Assembly: GCA_042569595.1 (NCBI GenBank)
Contig: JBHPHI010000003.1
Coordinates: 1-58,403 of the forward strand
Reading direction: 5' to 3'
DNA from: JBHPHI01 sp042569595
GTDB lineage: Bacteria; Patescibacteriota; Microgenomatia; UBA1400; 2-01-FULL-45-11
DNA length: 58,403 bases
Shown here in pieces: positions 55,981 to 58,403 of the stretch. A program made the translations under genes and the position numbers. Each line of letters starts with the position of its first letter. Position 1 is the first letter of the stretch. The notes beneath the pieces are model-generated. The model ran no database searches. It was not told the origin of the DNA and saw only the letters and a list, made by a program, of their open reading frames with translations.

Positions 55981-57624
55981 TTACATGCCCATTCCTGGCA
56001 TGCCGCCGCCCATACCACCCATGCCGCCGGCTGGTGGCATTGGTTCTTCCTTTTCTGGAAGGTCGGTTACTAAGGCTTCGGTGGTTAAGATCATGGCTGC
56101 TACGGAAGCTGCATTTTGAAGTGCGCTTCTGGTAACTTTCATTGGGTCTAAAATACCCATCTTGAGCATGTCGCCGAACTTTCTTGTAAGAGCGTTATAA
56201 CCAAAACTCTTGGATGAATTGCCTAGGATTTCCTTGGCTACCCAACCGTCGTCTTCACCGGAATTTTTGGCAAGCCACCGAACAGGTTGTTCGAGAGAGG
56301 CTTTGACAATTTTGATTCCGACTTGTTCGTCTTCGTTTTCGCCCTCTACCTTGTCTAGGACTTTGCTGGCTCTAAGAAGAGCTACTCCGCCTCCGGCAAC
56401 TACACCTTCGTCGATAGCAGCTTTGGTAGCACCAACTGCGTCTTTGACTCTTTCTTGAAGCTCTTTGAGCTCTACTTCTGTGGATGCACCTACATTAATA
56501 ACTGCAACACCACCTGCGAGCTTTGCGAGTCTTTCTTCGAGCTTTTCGCGGTCAAAATCTGAATCGGATTTTTCGATTTCTTTTTTGATTGCGCCTACTC
56601 TGGCATCAATATTTTTCTTATTGCCTTTTCCACCAACAATTCTGGTGTTGTCTTTGTCTGCTCTAACAGAATCTGCTCTTCCACAGTCTTCTGGACCAAT
56701 GGATTCTAGCTTTCTGCCGGTTTCTTCAGAAACGAAGGTTCCGCCTGTTAAGACTGCGATGTCTTGAAGCATGGCTTTTCTTCTGTCGCCAAATCCTGGA
56801 GCTTTGACTGCGAGTAAGTTGAAAGCACCTCTTAGCTTGTTAACAACTAGGGTAGCTAAAGCTTCGCCCTCGATGTCGTCGGCTATAAGAACAATGTTCT
56901 TGGTGACTTTTACAACTTTCTCTAAGAAAGGAAGTAGGTCGGAGATAGCTGTGATCTTGTGATCGGTTATTAAAATGTAAGCATCTTCGATAACTGATTC
57001 CATATTGTCTGGATCGGTTACGAAATAAGGAGATGCAAAACCTTTGTCAAACTCCATACCTTCTTTGTGGTCGATCTCGATTTCGGTGGTTTTACCTTCT
57101 TCGACTTCGACTACTCCGTCTTTACCAACAACTGATAAAGCTTGGGCGATTTTGGCACCAATGTCTGGATTTTGAGCGGAAATAGTAGCTACTGATTCCC
57201 ATTCATCCTCTTTGACATCTTTTTTGACTTTTTCAAGCTCTGCTGTGACTGCTTCTACTGCTTTATCTATACCCCTTTTCATAACCATGGGATTGGTGCC
57301 AGCGGTAATGTGTTTCATTCCTGCTTGAACCATCTGTTGAGCAAGTAAGGTGGCGGTAGTAGTACCGTCTCCTGCAGCGTCGTTGGTTTTTGAGGCTGCT
57401 TCTTTGACTAATTGAGCACCCATGTTTTCAAATGGATCTTCTAGCTCAATTTCTTTTGCCACTGAAACTCCATCATGAACTACGCTTGGGCCGCCCCATT
57501 TTTTGTCTAAAGCTACGTTTCTGCCGCGTGGCCCTAGTGTGGTCACTACGGTCTTGGCAAGCTTGTTAACACCAGAAAGTAGTTTCTGTCTGGCGTCATC
57601 TGAAAATGCAATTTGTTTTGCCAT
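55981..57624 (-). CDS. groEL: Chaperonin GroEL (60 kDa)
   Basis: 547 residues, normal length. It folds proteins in a GroES-capped double ring. Seen: TTLGPRGRNVALDKKWGGP near the N-terminus, GDGTTTATLLAQ (nucleotide site), the LVSEETGRKL region of the apical domain, GGGVALLRA and the Gly-Met-rich tail GGMGGMGGGMPGMGM, typical of most bacterial GroEL. It follows groES by 18 bp, with a Shine-Dalgarno (AAGGAG) upstream. Confidence 0.98.
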   Translation of the reverse strand: MAKQIAFSDDARQKLLSGVNKLAKTVVTTLGPRGRNVALDKKWGGPSVVHDGVSVAKEIELEDPFENMGAQLVKEAASKTNDAAGDGTTTATLLAQQMVQAGMKHITAGTNPMVMKRGIDKAVEAVTAELEKVKKDVKEDEWESVATISAQNPDIGAKIAQALSVVGKDGVVEVEEGKTTEIEIDHKEGMEFDKGFASPYFVTDPDNMESVIEDAYILITDHKITAISDLLPFLEKVVKVTKNIVLIADDIEGEALATLVVNKLRGAFNLLAVKAPGFGDRRKAMLQDIAVLTGGTFVSEETGRKLESIGPEDCGRADSVRADKDNTRIVGGKGNKKNIDARVGAIKKEIEKSDSDFDREKLEERLAKLAGGVAVINVGASTEVELKELQERVKDAVGATKAAIDEGVVAGGGVALLRASKVLDKVEGENEDEQVGIKIVKASLEQPVRWLAKNSGEDDGWVAKEILGNSSKSFGYNALTRKFGDMLKMGILDPMKVTRSALQNAASVAAMILTTEALVTDLPEKEEPMPPAGGMGGMGGGMPGMGM

Positions 57625-57642
57625 ATTTTCTTCTCCTTTTTA

Positions 57643-57954
57643 TTACTTAACTACTGCTAATATATCTTCGAACTTGAGGAATTGGTATTCGATGTCACCA
57701 ATTTTGACCTCATTCCCACCCCATTTTTTGTAAACGACTATGTCGCCCTTTTTGACTGGAGATTTGATGGTGGCTCCGTGTTCGGTAGCCCAATCATCGC
57801 CAGCTGCAAGAACATTGCCTTGCTGAGGCTTCTCATCATGACTATCTGGTAAATAAATGCCGGAATCTGTTTGTTTTTGAGCTTCGGCGGGCTCAACTAA
57901 AATGTAACCTGGTAGAGGTTTTAGGTTGCTTGGCTTTAATGTTTTGGTAGCCAT
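57643..57954 (-). CDS. groES: Co-chaperonin GroES
   Basis: 103 residues. GroES fold with the LKPLPGYILVEP N-terminal strand, a mobile loop (about 26-40, ETDSGIYLPDS), the roof-loop region and VKKGDIVVYKKWGGNEVKI. First gene of the groES-groEL operon. It has AGGGAG about 9 nt before the ATG and a 5' leader hairpin. No CIRCE operator was found, so HrcA control is not evident. Confidence 0.97.
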   Translation of the reverse strand: MATKTLKPSNLKPLPGYILVEPAEAQKQTDSGIYLPDSHDEKPQQGNVLAAGDDWATEHGATIKSPVKKGDIVVYKKWGGNEVKIGDIEYQFLKFEDILAVVK

Positions 57955-57986
57955 AGATTTTTTCTCCCTACTATTTGTAATTTATA

Positions 57987-58054
57987 AGATAAAAAAGCGC
58001 TTTAGCAATTAAAGCGTTCGACTGCTATTTTAGCAACTGAAACAGAAGTGTCAA
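57987..58054 (-). promoter_or_regulatory. groESL promoter with 5'-terminal hairpin
   Basis: On the minus strand TTGACA (58049-58054), a 16-nt spacer and TAAAAT (58027-58032). A perfect 7-bp stem CGCTTTA/TAAAGCG (57998-58016) starts about 3 nt after the expected transcript start and is followed by CTTTTTTATC, so it has terminator shape inside the groES leader. It could also be the terminator of the upstream SPFH gene. Confidence 0.75.
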
Positions 58055-58069
58055 GCGTTGGAAATGGGT

Positions 58070-58403
58070 TTAGAGCTTTGCTCTGACGTCTGAAAGGAGA
58101 ACACCTTCGCAGTTTAGGCCCTTGTTGGCAAACTCTTTGTTTATGTCTGACTTGAGTTGGTTTTCAACTTTGGTTCGGTCTGACCTAATCTCTTCTGAAG
58201 TAAATTTGGAAACTGCTGAAGCAATTCTTGATCTACTGAAAGGCCTTACAACTTTACTGACAAAGTTTTCACCGATATTTTCCCAAAGCTCTGGGGCGTT
58301 AGCTTTGTCGATCCTGAAAAGAATAGATCCCTCGATTTCAACGTTTTTACCATCTTTGGTGGTGGATTTGATTTCTTCATCTCCCAAGATTTCTTTATTG
58401 CCC
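58070..58403 (-). CDS. SPFH/Band 7-type protein, C-terminal part (truncated by window edge)
   Basis: The frame is open to the right edge, so the gene starts outside the window; a TTG at 58387 is not the real start. The visible part reads like the Band 7/prohibitin domain: STTKDGKNVEIEGSILFRI, VRPFSRSRIASAVSKFTSEE, RTKVENQLKSDINKEF and GVLLSDVRA. Such proteins form membrane scaffolds, often with chaperone or protease partners. It ends just before the groES promoter. Confidence 0.85.
   Translation of the reverse strand, partial: GNKEILGDEEIKSTTKDGKNVEIEGSILFRIDKANAPELWENIGENFVSKVVRPFSRSRIASAVSKFTSEEIRSDRTKVENQLKSDINKEFANKGLNCEGVLLSDVRAKL

Noticed and set aside
57955..58069. CIRCE operator upstream of groES
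   Set aside because: The inverted repeat CGCTTTA/TAAAGCG is not TTAGCACTC-N9-GAGTGCTAA and has terminator shape.

Overview
The window looks like a piece of a chromosome from a Candidate Phyla Radiation (Patescibacteria) bacterium, most likely in or near Microgenomates. This placement is inferred from gene content and style and was not checked by phylogeny. Supporting signs are AT-rich DNA with strong AGA/ATA codon use, TGA used as a normal stop (genetic code 11), tandem FemAB-like ligases, PilN/PilO-like genes, several GT-C glycosyltransferases, PEGA/SH3 and Cys-rich anchored surface proteins, and no sign of lipopolysaccharide synthesis. No rRNA, CRISPR array, insertion sequence or prophage was seen. 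One tRNA (Cys, GCA) is present.

Layout. 1-13.1 kb: a single giant minus-strand gene that runs off the left edge, with at least 4,366 codons. It encodes a predicted secreted protein with Cys-rich modules, ~55-60 residue tandem repeats, an EF-hand loop, a SecA-like ATPase region, an FHA domain and a PPP-family phosphatase. Three small genes overlap one another and the giant gene just upstream (13.1-14.8 kb). 15.0-18.5 kb: lepA and murJ. 18.6-24.8 kb: plus-strand rpsT, a pilN/pilO/pilP-like set and three anchored surface proteins. 24.8-36.5 kb: membrane glycosyltransferases, tpiA, a UvrD-like helicase, two FemX-like ligases, a helicase-nuclease fusion and rmuC. 36.6-39.8 kb: a TrpR-like protein, then metG-nudix-tatD behind a candidate leader-peptide attenuator. 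39.8-45.2 kb: a cell-surface glycan locus (GT2, GT39, a WecA/TagO-like and a UbiA-like enzyme). 45.2-49.1 kb: a PEGA/SH3 lipoprotein, tRNA-Cys, gapA, an M23 peptidase and pyrH. 49.1-53.3 kb: small membrane proteins, an HD protein and an ECF sigma cluster. 53.3-58.4 kb: a GH13 enzyme, two small proteins, groEL, groES and a partial SPFH gene.

Two kinds of 5' end recur. In the first, a -10-like hexamer lies 6-7 nt before the ATG with no Shine-Dalgarno, which suggests leaderless mRNA. In the second, a good -35/-10 promoter is followed within about 0-11 nt of the predicted transcript start by a hairpin, often with a T-rich tail. A few genes (gapA and the ECF cluster) have classical strong Shine-Dalgarno sequences.

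The most unusual item is the giant secreted protein, which carries an ATPase-like region, a phosphothreonine-reader domain and a protein-phosphatase-like domain in one chain. The second is the metG leader, where a 14-residue peptide and four RNA segments have trp-type attenuator geometry.
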